From Candidatus Woesearchaeota archaeon (lineage in GTDB: Archaea; Nanobdellota; Nanobdellia; Woesearchaeales; WJKL01), in assembly GCA_019322455.1 (NCBI GenBank), contig JAHWIT010000169.1:1-17946 (forward strand): a stretch of DNA of 17,946 nucleotides, written 5' to 3'. The position numbers were made by a program, and so were the translations under genes. This document shows positions 6,318 through 13,567 of this stretch, one piece after another. The notes under the pieces were generated by a model. The model saw only the letters and a program-made list of their open reading frames with translations. It searched no databases and had not been told where the DNA came from. Each line of letters starts with the position of its first letter. Positions within the stretch are counted from its first letter, which is position 1.

Positions 6318-6881
6318 ATGGAACTTGATTTTAGTGAGTATGGAAAAGATGAAGAGAATAGAGAATCTATTAAGGAAAGATTAGAAGAAAAAAATTTTGT
6401 ATTTAAGATAATTGTAGAAGAATATGAAAAGGCTTTAAGAAATAATCCCGCCTTATCAGAAAGTTTGAAAAACGTTATTGATGATTCTATTGATAGAGAA
6501 GTTGAATCTAAAGATGAGCCTTTTGTTGAACCATTAAAAACAATATACGATGAATTGCATCAAATAAAAGGAGGAATTAGAAGAGAATTCCAAATAAATG
6601 ATGAAACAAGAAAATATCTTTCAAGGCATTCTGAGGTTAAATTGTACAGAGTAAAGGTAAAGGAAATGTGGCATATACGCAGAGCGCCAGAAGAAGTTCA
6701 TGAATGTAATTTTTATCTGTTTGATATAAGTGAAGATAAATATGATCTTAAAAAAAGAATTCAAGACAGGCAAAGATATATTCATTTATCAAATCATTGT
6801 ACTCCTGTAAGGAATATTACAGTAGATGTTCTGGAAGTTGAACAATTAGATTTGAAATGTTTGGATGATTTGGTGGAATAA
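6318..6881 (+). CDS. Unknown protein, 187 aa, paralogue B of a tandem pair
   Basis: The frame is open from a TTG at 6282, but ATG 6318, one base after the preceding stop, is the natural start. The first 90 residues form charged helices. The remainder parallels the preceding protein: KLYRVKV (108-114), FYLF (132-135), then VEQLDLK (174-180). The distance between KLY and FYxF is 24 residues in both proteins, which supports duplication of one domain. There is no clear SD, so translation is probably coupled to the upstream gene. No known family was recognised. Confidence 0.75.
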   Translation: MELDFSEYGKDEENRESIKERLEEKNFVFKIIVEEYEKALRNNPALSESLKNVIDDSIDREVESKDEPFVEPLKTIYDELHQIKGGIRREFQINDETRKYLSRHSEVKLYRVKVKEMWHIRRAPEEVHECNFYLFDISEDKYDLKKRIQDRQRYIHLSNHCTPVRNITVDVLEVEQLDLKCLDDLVE

Positions 6882-6882
6882 A

Positions 6883-7149
6883 ATGGAATTAGAAGGAATC
6901 CTAAAGGAAACAAAGAAGTTTCTTGTTAAACAAGTAAAAGGATATGAAGGAAAGAGAGAGAATGCTAAAGCTAATTTTATCAAAGCAGCTGTTGCTGGAC
7001 TAGCTGCTTACTGCATTGACAGTGATATAGTTCAGGTTTTATCTGGCGCTTATGCAGTTATCAAGGCTGTACATTTTGCAAAGGATATGTATGGGCCTTA
7101 TAAAAGCAAAATTGAAGGTTATATTCATGAAAACAGAAGAACAGATTAA
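6883..7149 (+). CDS. Small protein with hydrophobic helices, 88 aa
   Basis: ATG 6883 follows the previous stop (6879-6881) by one base and is preceded by GGTGG (6872-6876) as SD. A charged N-terminal helix (1-30) precedes two apolar stretches, roughly residues 35-45 (AAVAGLAAYCI) and 49-60 (IVQVLSGAYAVI), separated by an acidic SD turn. They could form a membrane-inserted hairpin or a packed helical pair. The C-terminus is basic and overlaps the next gene by 23 bases. Small apolar partners are common next to effector nucleases, but no toxin or holin family was recognised. Confidence 0.7.
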   Translation: MELEGILKETKKFLVKQVKGYEGKRENAKANFIKAAVAGLAAYCIDSDIVQVLSGAYAVIKAVHFAKDMYGPYKSKIEGYIHENRRTD

Positions 7150-7648
7150 AGGAATCAAGTTTGAAATATTGTTAGAGAATCTGCTAAAGGAACTTGGATG
7201 CGATAATGTTCTTAGAAATGTTTACTGCTATAAATCAAGATATAGATACAGGCAGGTTGATATCAGCTATAATTATGTGAAGCATGGAAGGATTTATCTT
7301 GCTATTATTGAGGCTAAATATTCTTCAAATGGAAAGGTTCCTTACAAATTAAGAAGCAATAAGATAAAGAAAGAAGGCAATAGAACGATTGAGATGGAAA
7401 ATTTAGTTTATGAAGTCAGGGAGAGAAGGCATTTTACTAATGCAGGGCTGGCTTTATTAGTAACTAATAATGAATTTGAAGACAAGGTAAAGGAAGAAGC
7501 TAAAAGATATAATATCAAGGTTATTGAAGGAAAAAGACTTCAAGAGCTTTACCATCAAAACGGGCATAAAGGATCAATAGATGATGCAATAAAAAGCATT
7601 GATATCTATAAACGCAATCTAAGGAGGAATCTAATAAGATTATATTGA
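7127..7648 (+). CDS. Mrr-like PD-(D/E)xK restriction endonuclease-fold protein, 173 aa
   Basis: The core of the restriction-endonuclease-like fold is readable: a first helix with KFE (E13) and a leucine-rich face, then a basic segment and QVDI (D45), a strand leading to IIEAK (E62-A-K64), and after a basic loop the strands GLALLVTN and IKVIEGKRL typical of the Mrr catalytic domain. D45, E62 and K64 give a complete D...ExK metal-dependent nuclease site, and E13 is the usual helix-one glutamate. Such enzymes cut DNA, often modified DNA. No separate DNA-binding winged helix is attached, so targeting must come from partners. The ATG at 7127 overlaps the previous gene by 23 bases; an in-frame ATG at 7052 lies deep in that gene and is unlikely. 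An archaeal Holliday-junction-resolvase-like role is an alternative within the same fold. Confidence 0.75.
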   Translation: MKTEEQIKGIKFEILLENLLKELGCDNVLRNVYCYKSRYRYRQVDISYNYVKHGRIYLAIIEAKYSSNGKVPYKLRSNKIKKEGNRTIEMENLVYEVRERRHFTNAGLALLVTNNEFEDKVKEEAKRYNIKVIEGKRLQELYHQNGHKGSIDDAIKSIDIYKRNLRRNLIRLY

Positions 7649-7654
7649 TCGAAA

Positions 7655-8308
7655 ATGAGCATGAAACAAATTAGATATTCATTAATTTCAGATGAAGATA
7701 GAATTCCTTTAAGTGAGGAATCAAAAAAAAATATTGAAAAGTTGATTTTAGAATATAGCAATAAAAAAACCTATAAAATAAACAAAGAGAAGAGAAGGAA
7801 ATTATATGATGAAAAAAGAAATTTAGATGATTCTATAAAAGATATAACTAAAAAGATTATTGAAATCTTCCCTAAATATCCTAATCACATTGTTCATTAT
7901 TCATTTGGATATGGAAAATCTGAAAAAAAGGAAAAAGAATTGTGGGATCAATATTATGATTTAGAGATCAGAAGCTTAAGATTAGAAAAAAGAATATATT
8001 ATAAAGATATTAAAATTGAAGAAAACGATAAAATAAATTTTGCAAAAGAACTTGTAAAGATTTCTGACTTTGATCATGATATATTCGAAAGAGATAAAAA
8101 AGATAGAATAGAAGGATTAAAAGAAATTAATTCATTAATCATACTATTCAAGAAAATGAAAAGAGAGGAATTAAGATTTAATCCTTCAAAATTAAACTCT
8201 ATTATGTATTACATCCATCGTAGTGAACAATATCCCTTAGAGCATCCTTTTTTTCCTAGTGATTATAAACTTAAAGAAAAATTGGAATCTTTTTTTGGAA
8301 ATAAATAA
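7655..8308 (+). CDS. Unknown charged helical protein, 217 aa
   Basis: A lysine- and glutamate-rich protein, probably helical, with a long charged region (residues 25-65, 95-150). It has no membrane segment or cysteine cluster, and no catalytic motif was seen. ATG 7655 lies 6 bases after the preceding stop and lacks a properly spaced SD, so it may be read by reinitiation; an in-frame ATG at 7661 is an alternative. It ends the transcription unit that begins at promoter copy 2; copy 3 follows 20 bases later. The function is unknown. Confidence 0.7.
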   Translation: MSMKQIRYSLISDEDRIPLSEESKKNIEKLILEYSNKKTYKINKEKRRKLYDEKRNLDDSIKDITKKIIEIFPKYPNHIVHYSFGYGKSEKKEKELWDQYYDLEIRSLRLEKRIYYKDIKIEENDKINFAKELVKISDFDHDIFERDKKDRIEGLKEINSLIILFKKMKREELRFNPSKLNSIMYYIHRSEQYPLEHPFFPSDYKLKEKLESFFGNK

Positions 8309-8328
8309 TATATTAAAAATTAATTTCT

Positions 8329-8372
8329 GTTGTATTCTCTACTACAACTTAGGTTTATATTGTTGTCTTACT
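8329..8372 (+). promoter_or_regulatory. Shared promoter module, copy 3 (drives 8415)
   Basis: GTTGTA (8329-8334), 8 bases, TACAAC (8343-8348), 5 bases (TTAGG), TTTATAT (8354-8360), 7 bases, TTACT (8368-8372). Both arms and the downstream element are perfect. Expected transcription start is near 8382-8386, leaving a leader of about 30 bases with SD GGGAGGT (8402-8408). Confidence 0.85.
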
Positions 8373-8414
8373 ATCTAACTTATATTAAAATTAATAATGT
8401 GGGAGGTACTTAAA

Positions 8415-8708
8415 ATGAAAGAACAAACATACCAAAAAATGGTTCATGTAAAAAGAGCATACGGCGAATATCTAATGTTTGCACTTCAGTACAGCGACCA
8501 ATTAAGAGAAGGAATGCAAAACTCAGAAGGACAAGCAAGAGAAGCTTACCAAAAAAAGCTGTATGAGTTAGATGCAAGAATAGAGAATGCAGTTGAAAGG
8601 AGAATGCTTTTTTCTGAAGTAGTAGCACAAGAAAAAGAAAGAAGAAAAAGAACTGCTGCAAGACCAGAAGAAAAACCTGTTTTAGAAGAAGTTGCAATGG
8701 TTGCTTAA
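8415..8708 (+). CDS. Small helical protein, 97 aa
   Basis: ATG 8415 is chosen because GGGAGGT (8402-8408) lies 6 bases upstream; an ATG at 8397 precedes that SD. The product is almost entirely helical: an amphipathic segment with MVHVKRAYGEYLMFALQY, then charged heptad-like helix to about residue 80, and a short acidic, Pro-containing tail. No family was recognised. It has the strongest SD and its own promoter copy, and a T-tract follows it, so it may be made in excess over the genes behind it, as a structural subunit would be. Confidence 0.75.
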   Translation: MKEQTYQKMVHVKRAYGEYLMFALQYSDQLREGMQNSEGQAREAYQKKLYELDARIENAVERRMLFSEVVAQEKERRKRTAARPEEKPVLEEVAMVA

Positions 8709-8713
8709 AACAA

Positions 8714-8725
8714 TTTTTTTATTTT
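8714..8725 (+). terminator. T-tract between the 8415 and 8747 genes
   Basis: Seven T residues (8714-8720), an A and four more T residues stand just after the stop of the 8415 gene. T-tracts suffice for intrinsic termination in archaea. The next gene has an SD but no TATA module of its own here, so termination is probably partial. Confidence 0.4.
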
Positions 8726-8746
8726 AAAAATATTAAGGTGGTCTAA

Positions 8747-9403
8747 ATGGATGAAAAAAATAATGAAGAATTTAAAGATGATTTTGTACCTGAAGAAGAT
8801 AAAATAATTGAGAATTCCAAAGAAGGAGATATTTCAAGATTAGTAAATGAATATGCTGGAAAATGTGACAAACTAAGGAAAGAATATGAGAGAGACTTTG
8901 TTTCTGATATTATTAAAACATATAAAAAGAGAGCTGATGAAGAAATAAAAAGATTAGATGATTCTCCATGGTATAAACGATGGGGCATGCGTGTAAAGGC
9001 TGTTTTTACTGGGAAAAGCTATGCTGATGTAGTTAAGGAAAGCCTTGTAAAAAGGATTGATGATTATTTAGCTAGAAAAGAAGGAGAATGGAAAAGATTA
9101 ATGAGGGAGAATAAAACAGAAAAAAGAGAAATGCAAAAATTAAATGAAACTGCAAATAGATTAGATAATGAGTATAACAGGCTATTAAAAAGTGATGAAG
9201 TTGATAAAAATGTTGCATTGATGGAAACAAATAGGGAATTAGACCTTGCAAGAAATAAGATAGAGGTATACAATAGAAAAATAGATTCATATGAAAAAAC
9301 TTTTGAAGTGCTTAATGATGCAATATCGGTTCTAAAAACAAAAAGACTAGAATTAGAACCAAGAGAAGATATTTTATTTTCATATATAAAAGGTTGTATT
9401 TAA
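8747..9403 (+). CDS. Coiled-coil protein, 218 aa
   Basis: The start at 8747 is fixed by SD AAGGTGGT (8735-8742). After an acidic N-terminus there is a charged helix, then a short aromatic motif SPWYKRWG and a GK-containing turn near residue 87, followed by about 115 residues of heptad-like coiled coil with no proline. The order (basic G-containing linker, then long coiled coil ending close to the C-terminus) is shared with the proteins at 9685 and 10456. No membrane segment is present. Its last codons form the left arm of promoter copy 4. No family was recognised; a scaffold or filament-like role is possible. Confidence 0.75.
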   Translation: MDEKNNEEFKDDFVPEEDKIIENSKEGDISRLVNEYAGKCDKLRKEYERDFVSDIIKTYKKRADEEIKRLDDSPWYKRWGMRVKAVFTGKSYADVVKESLVKRIDDYLARKEGEWKRLMRENKTEKREMQKLNETANRLDNEYNRLLKSDEVDKNVALMETNRELDLARNKIEVYNRKIDSYEKTFEVLNDAISVLKTKRLELEPREDILFSYIKGCI

Positions 9404-9436
9404 CACAACAACTTAAGTTTATATTTTATTTTTACT
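9393..9436 (+). promoter_or_regulatory. Shared promoter module, copy 4 (drives 9453)
   Basis: GTTGTA (9393-9398), 8 bases, AACAAC (9407-9412; one mismatch), 5 bases (TTAAG), TTTATAT (9418-9424), 7 bases, TTACT (9432-9436). The left arm is within the last codons of the 8747 gene and the stop lies in the spacer. The TATA box starts 35 bases before ATG 9453, so the transcript has little or no leader. Confidence 0.8.
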
Positions 9437-9452
9437 TTATACTCGATTGAAA

Positions 9453-9692
9453 ATGACAATGCATAATAGACCAAAACGGAGAACATGTCTTTTAGTAGGT
9501 TTAACAGCTGGAGCTGTATTAGGATGGTATTTCTCTCCAAATATAAATGGTTTTGTTGAAAAGGCAAAAGAGACTTTTAAAGGATTATATTCAGAAAATA
9601 TTGAAAATAGAGTAAATGATACATACAAAATGATTACTGGCTCTATTGATCAGAAAATAGTTTATGATAAAGAGGGAAAAGAAGATGTATGA
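9453..9692 (+). CDS. Small single-pass membrane protein, 79 aa
   Basis: A basic N-terminus (residues 5-10, with NRPKRR) precedes one apolar helix, about residues 12-27 (CLLVGLTAGAVLGWYF), followed by a soluble charged tail. The basic side should stay in the cytoplasm. The glycine-rich helix plus charged tail recalls YtxH-type small anchors, though I would not assign that family. ATG 9453 fits the leaderless distance from promoter copy 4; the TTG at 9447 is just upstream in frame. It overlaps the next gene by 8 bases and probably provides the membrane link for the coiled-coil partners. Confidence 0.75.
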   Translation: MTMHNRPKRRTCLLVGLTAGAVLGWYFSPNINGFVEKAKETFKGLYSENIENRVNDTYKMITGSIDQKIVYDKEGKEDV

Positions 9693-10362
9693 AGGAAAAT
9701 CAAAACAAATTGAGGTTATAGAAGATACAAAAAAAATTGTAGATGACCTAATAGAACAAGTTAAAAGAGAAAGATATTTTCCAAAAGACAAGAGAGCTCA
9801 AGATATGGAGAGGAAAAGAAGAGAAAAAAGGATTATGATATATAAAATAGTTCAAATTTATGCTAATCAAGAGCCTTCTGGCAGAGTATATGAAAAAGAT
9901 ACAGAAGAAAAATTGTCTTTGCAGAAAAAACTTGAAAAAGAATTTGAAGAATCAGATAAAAAATTGAGCGAGCTTTTTGATGAAAATGTTAAATCAATAG
10001 ATTTAACCAATAGATTTTATACAGGAGTCTATAATGGCTGTTTTTGCGGAGATCCTAGAGGGAGAGGCTCTCCAGGCAAAATGATTAAGGATGGTGTTGA
10101 TTATTATAAAGCAATTATTGGAGTATATTCAAAAAGAATAAATGAATTGACAGAGAAAGCTACTGAATATAAAGACAAATGTATTGAAGCTGCAGGAGAT
10201 ATAAAAGAGACAGCAGAAAAAAAAGATGATGTAGGAGATAAGTTAATTGACTTATACTTGAAATTAAATTATACTAAAGAGAAAATTGATGTTTACAAAA
10301 ATATGATTCAAAAGTGCGAAGAAGCAAAAAAAGAAATTGAAGGAATGATCAATTGTTGTTAG
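9685..10362 (+). CDS. Coiled-coil protein, 225 aa
   Basis: The start at ATG 9685 overlaps the preceding gene by 8 bases and has GAGGG-type purine sequence upstream; an in-frame ATG at 9664 is possible but deeper inside that gene. The N-terminal half is a charged helix bundle. A central turn contains FYTGVYNGCFCGDPRGRGS (about 112-130), with two cysteines and glycines, followed by a long coiled coil to a Cys-Cys C-terminus. The architecture parallels 8747 and 10456. The central CxC and terminal CC could form a metal site or disulfides; this is unproven. Its stop codon lies in promoter copy 5. Confidence 0.75.
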   Translation: MYEGKSKQIEVIEDTKKIVDDLIEQVKRERYFPKDKRAQDMERKRREKRIMIYKIVQIYANQEPSGRVYEKDTEEKLSLQKKLEKEFEESDKKLSELFDENVKSIDLTNRFYTGVYNGCFCGDPRGRGSPGKMIKDGVDYYKAIIGVYSKRINELTEKATEYKDKCIEAAGDIKETAEKKDDVGDKLIDLYLKLNYTKEKIDVYKNMIQKCEEAKKEIEGMINCC

Positions 10363-10395
10363 CACTACAACTTAAGTTTATATTATTCCTTAACT
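10352..10395 (+). promoter_or_regulatory. Shared promoter module, copy 5 (drives 10456 and the ATPase genes)
   Basis: Degenerate left arm ATTGTT (10352-10357), 8 bases, TACAAC (10366-10371), 5 bases (TTAAG), TTTATAT (10377-10383), 7 bases, TAACT (10391-10395; one mismatch to TTACT). The left arm is constrained by the last codons of the 9685 gene. Transcription should begin near 10405-10409. No further copy is seen to the right edge, so this promoter probably serves everything from 10456 onward. Confidence 0.75.
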
Positions 10396-10455
10396 TTACA
10401 GGATTTTATTGAAGAAATAAAAGTAAAAAAAATTCAAAGTAGCGTGAGCTCTAAA

Positions 10456-11850
10456 ATGGGAGAACAAGAAGAATATAATGAGATGATGGAAAGAACTGCA
10501 GAAGCAAACGGTTCTGACGTTTATGCTGTTAGGAATGGCAATGGAGAAATTGTCAATCTATCAATAAAACAAAACAAATTCCAACAAAATGTTGGGGAGG
10601 AAAACAAAATGACAGAAGGAGATAATGGCCATGATGGCGGTGCACCAGATTTTCAACCTGATTTTGTAGAAGGTGGGGAGGGAAAATTAACTATGGTTGC
10701 AGAAGAAGAGGAAACATTAGAAGAACAAGTAGAAGAAGAAGGAAATGCATCTATGGGAGGATATAATGCTGAACAAGCAAGAGTAGCACAAGAGCAATTA
10801 GCAGAAGAAACAGACTCTGCTTATGATGGTTATCTTCAGGGTGTTAGAGATTCTAAGAAAGAAAAGGAAAAAGAAGAAAGCAATGGAGTTACAAAGAACA
10901 AAGCTGAAGATGATATAAAAGCAAAATTACGAAGAATGAATGCCCAGCTAGAAGAGGATCTTGCACCTTTGCTTAAAGAAGAGGAAGCAAGACTGCAGGA
11001 TATGCAGTATAAAGGAATTTTAGGAAGATTACAAAAGGTACTGCGAATAAGTCCAAAGACTGTTGATAAAAACAAGGTATTGGATAATGTTATCACTAAT
11101 CTATTATATGAAGCAGAAGAAATTGTAGAAAGAAGAAAAATAAGAATGAGTAACAGAAAATCAGAAAGAGATGAGATAAACGGGAAAGCAAGACATTTAA
11201 CAAAGTTAAGCAACACAGATTATGATAAACACGAATCAGGAGAAAAATTTCTTGAATCCATACAAGAGCAGTATACAAGAAACAATCAAGCAAGAAACGA
11301 CTATATTGGAAAGAAAGCAAAACCAGGCTATGATAAAACAATTGACAATATGCTTAGCAATACAGTTGCAACTATAGAAAGATTAGAACAGAAAAGAATA
11401 GAGATTGAAGAAGGCCAGGAAGTATTGTACGAGAATATCCAGGATTATAATGCAAAATTAGATGTAATCCAGGAAGATGTAAAAGAAGCAAATGTACATT
11501 ACTTTATTGCTAAAGAAGATTTCCAATCATCTAGAAAAGCAAGGGATGATCTTCTAAAGATGAGAGATGACAGAAACAGAAGAGAATCATTGTTAAGTTC
11601 ATACATAGAAAAGAGCAAGGAAGATGCTCCATTAAAACATGCAAAATCTGTATCAAAAGGCGCAAGAGAAGTAATAACAAGCATAATTGAGAGATATGCA
11701 GATGAAGCAAATGCTAGTAATGGCGTCAAAAGTCCAGGCAGTGAAAAAACTACAAAAGACCCATTCAGGCAGTATGAAGCAACAATGCAGAAGAAAAGAG
11801 AAGATGTACTTGCAAAAGCAAAAGCAAGGAGATATGCTCTGACAAATTAA
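10456..11850 (+). CDS. Large acidic coiled-coil protein, 464 aa (413 aa from an internal start)
   Basis: Residues 1-125 are acidic, low in hydrophobics and probably disordered. From about residue 130 the protein is a nearly continuous charged coiled coil interrupted by a G/P turn (GKKAKPGYDKT, about 288-298), and it ends in a basic tail. The second coiled-coil section resembles the C-terminal halves of the 8747 and 9685 proteins in layout. GTG 10444 is a weak alternative start. ATG 10456 lacks a good SD, whereas the in-frame ATG 10609 has GGGGAGG (10594-10600) 8 bases upstream, itself part of a hairpin, so two products may exist. A long T-tract follows. No family was recognised; scaffold, filament or SMC-like roles cannot be told apart from sequence. 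Confidence 0.75.
   Translation: MGEQEEYNEMMERTAEANGSDVYAVRNGNGEIVNLSIKQNKFQQNVGEENKMTEGDNGHDGGAPDFQPDFVEGGEGKLTMVAEEEETLEEQVEEEGNASMGGYNAEQARVAQEQLAEETDSAYDGYLQGVRDSKKEKEKEESNGVTKNKAEDDIKAKLRRMNAQLEEDLAPLLKEEEARLQDMQYKGILGRLQKVLRISPKTVDKNKVLDNVITNLLYEAEEIVERRKIRMSNRKSERDEINGKARHLTKLSNTDYDKHESGEKFLESIQEQYTRNNQARNDYIGKKAKPGYDKTIDNMLSNTVATIERLEQKRIEIEEGQEVLYENIQDYNAKLDVIQEDVKEANVHYFIAKEDFQSSRKARDDLLKMRDDRNRRESLLSSYIEKSKEDAPLKHAKSVSKGAREVITSIIERYADEANASNGVKSPGSEKTTKDPFRQYEATMQKKREDVLAKAKARRYALTN
10581..10600 (+). promoter_or_regulatory. Hairpin joined to an internal SD
   Basis: CCAACA (10581-10586), AAA loop, TGTTGG (10590-10595), running directly into GGGGAGG (10594-10600), 8 bases before an in-frame ATG at 10609. 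This is the strongest SD in the gene and it partly overlaps the stem, so folding could modulate internal initiation. Confidence 0.45.
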
Positions 11851-11865
11851 TTTTTTTCTTTTTTT
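11851..11865 (+). terminator. T-tract between 10456 and 11891 genes
   Basis: Seven T, one C, seven T immediately after the stop of the coiled-coil gene. It is followed by an A/T palindromic stretch and then SD AAAGGTGA of the next gene. No shared promoter module lies here, so partial termination within an operon is the likely effect. Confidence 0.45.
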
Positions 11866-11890
11866 AAAAAAATTTTGAAAGGTGAATAAG

Positions 11891-13567
11891 ATGTTTGATG
11901 TAGATATCAATCCAAACTTTAAAACAAAATCAGTACAGGCTCATAGAAACAGTTCATTGTCTGAGATTGTCCTGTCTTGTGAAAGATCAATCTCCCAAAA
12001 GATAAGGATGAGTCCTGGGGTGTCTGAAGATGATGTTGGTAATTATGATGATCTGCTAAAGACCTTTTTAGGAGCTTATTATTCATTAGCTGAAAAAATT
12101 GAAGAAAAGCATGTGTTTTGGAGAGAAAAAGACAAAGGATATCTTTCTCTTGTTAGAAACTACAGCCTGTATGCAGCGTCAAAAGCAGTGCTTAACAAGA
12201 TAAATGACGAAGATATTGAAAGGATAAGATCCTATGAAATAATCTCTCCTGGAAATAACCTAACCTATTCTGATATCAATCAAAAATCTGATTATTCACT
12301 GCTTTCAGGAATATTAAACAAGCTGAAAGTAGTCAAAGCAGGAAATAATTCTGCTATCTTGAAATACAATTATTTTATTTTCTTTGACGGATTAAGAGAG
12401 ATATGCAAGAATTATATCAAGACAAACATACATCCTGATACATTGAAAGAGCTTAATAAGATAAATATCTACAAAACAGGCCTTGCATTCAATGAGATAC
12501 CACCTCCGCAAAAAAAGGAATTTGGAAAAGAAACAGAAAAAAACAAAGCAACATCATCAAGCACGGAAAATCTTCCTGCAGAGCTTCCAAGCTATGACTA
12601 CAGCAAAAAGCCAAGGATTGAAACAGTTATTGGAAATACAGATGCCATTGTTGCCTTAAGAGCAGCAATGATAAAGGCATTGAAGTATGATACAAAGAAA
12701 AAGGCAAATCCATTTTCAATGAACGGCAATTCATTCAGGGATGCATTTATTCTTTACGGAGATCCAGGGGTTGGAAAGAATTTTACAATTGATGCATTAA
12801 TTAATCATTATGCTGCAAAGGCAAAAGAACAGGGAATAAATATTGAGGTTGTTGATTTATCTAAAAACATAAAATCAATATACAGAGATAGAAGCGCCCA
12901 ATTATTTGAAAGATATATTTCTCTTGAAAATGAAGGTGATAAGGTTTATTTTAATGTAATTGATGAAGGAGATGGAGTTTTTACAAGAAATGAGCATGGA
13001 GAGATGAGCGAGGAAAGTAAGAAATTACTAAGAGAGATGAAAAAAGCTATTAATAATTCTGACAAAGGCAATGCACTATACTTTCTAATGACTAATTATG
13101 CAGAGCAGTTTGAAGCTGCATTAAAGCAGAGATTTACAACATTAGAGCTAAAAGGAGCAACAACAATAGAAGAATTTGCTAGATCATTAAAGCAGGAGCT
13201 TGGACCAAATGGAGAAAATCTAACTCAAGAACAGTTAGAAGAGCTTGGAAAAAGAATCTATGATTATAAAGTAAGGTTTGGCGGAAACGGTAAACAAGAT
13301 GTAGCTGTCCTGGATTATGATCCAATGGTTCCTGTTACATGCAGAAATGTGAAGAAGATATCTGCTCCATTTGTAAGCGGAAATGATGATATTATTGTTG
13401 CAAATGAAGACACTATCCTAAAAGCTTCTACTGAACAGATTGTTTCTCTTATTCCAAAACTTTGTGAAAAAGCCACTTATGAAGATGTTTTGGCTGAGAT
13501 AGAAGCTCATATGGATGAAGTAATCAAATCATCAAAAGAAACAACAGCGAGGTATAATAAAAAATGA
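11891..13567 (+). CDS. AAA ATPase with GKN Walker A, 558 aa
   Basis: SD AAAGGTGA (11878-11885) sets ATG 11891; a GTG at 11882 is inside the SD. The N-terminal 220 residues are helical and unrecognised, then a low-complexity linker leads to a AAA ATPase domain: GDPGVGKN (290-297) as Walker A, VIDE (356-359) as Walker B, MTN with N402 as sensor 1 and QRF with R414 as a likely arginine finger. The sequence IDEGDGVFTRN after Walker B is typical of classical AAA proteins of the FtsH/Vps4/proteasomal kind. Asn replaces the usual Thr/Ser after the Walker A lysine, which normally helps hold Mg2+, so hydrolysis may be altered. The stop overlaps the MoxR gene by 4 bases (ATGA). The natural role would be remodelling of a partner, possibly the upstream coiled-coil proteins. 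Confidence 0.85.
   Translation: MFDVDINPNFKTKSVQAHRNSSLSEIVLSCERSISQKIRMSPGVSEDDVGNYDDLLKTFLGAYYSLAEKIEEKHVFWREKDKGYLSLVRNYSLYAASKAVLNKINDEDIERIRSYEIISPGNNLTYSDINQKSDYSLLSGILNKLKVVKAGNNSAILKYNYFIFFDGLREICKNYIKTNIHPDTLKELNKINIYKTGLAFNEIPPPQKKEFGKETEKNKATSSSTENLPAELPSYDYSKKPRIETVIGNTDAIVALRAAMIKALKYDTKKKANPFSMNGNSFRDAFILYGDPGVGKNFTIDALINHYAAKAKEQGINIEVVDLSKNIKSIYRDRSAQLFERYISLENEGDKVYFNVIDEGDGVFTRNEHGEMSEESKKLLREMKKAINNSDKGNALYFLMTNYAEQFEAALKQRFTTLELKGATTIEEFARSLKQELGPNGENLTQEQLEELGKRIYDYKVRFGGNGKQDVAVLDYDPMVPVTCRNVKKISAPFVSGNDDIIVANEDTILKASTEQIVSLIPKLCEKATYEDVLAEIEAHMDEVIKSSKETTARYNKK

Noticed and set aside
7621..7630. Strong SD-like AAGGAGGAAT upstream of the 7655 gene
   Set aside because: It is 25 bases from the ATG and codes for Arg-Arg-Asn in the nuclease; the only near start, TTG at 7645, gives a frame that stops after a few codons.
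4565..10395. The five repeated elements taken as a CRISPR or direct-repeat array
   Set aside because: Intervals between copies vary from about 150 bases to 3.6 kb and contain genes; each copy includes a TATA box upstream of a gene, so they are promoters.
10836..11216. Minus-strand open frame of 126 codons opposite the coiled-coil gene
   Set aside because: It is rich in Ser, Leu and Phe because it is the complement of Lys/Glu-rich codons; no promoter or SD, and the plus strand is clearly coding.
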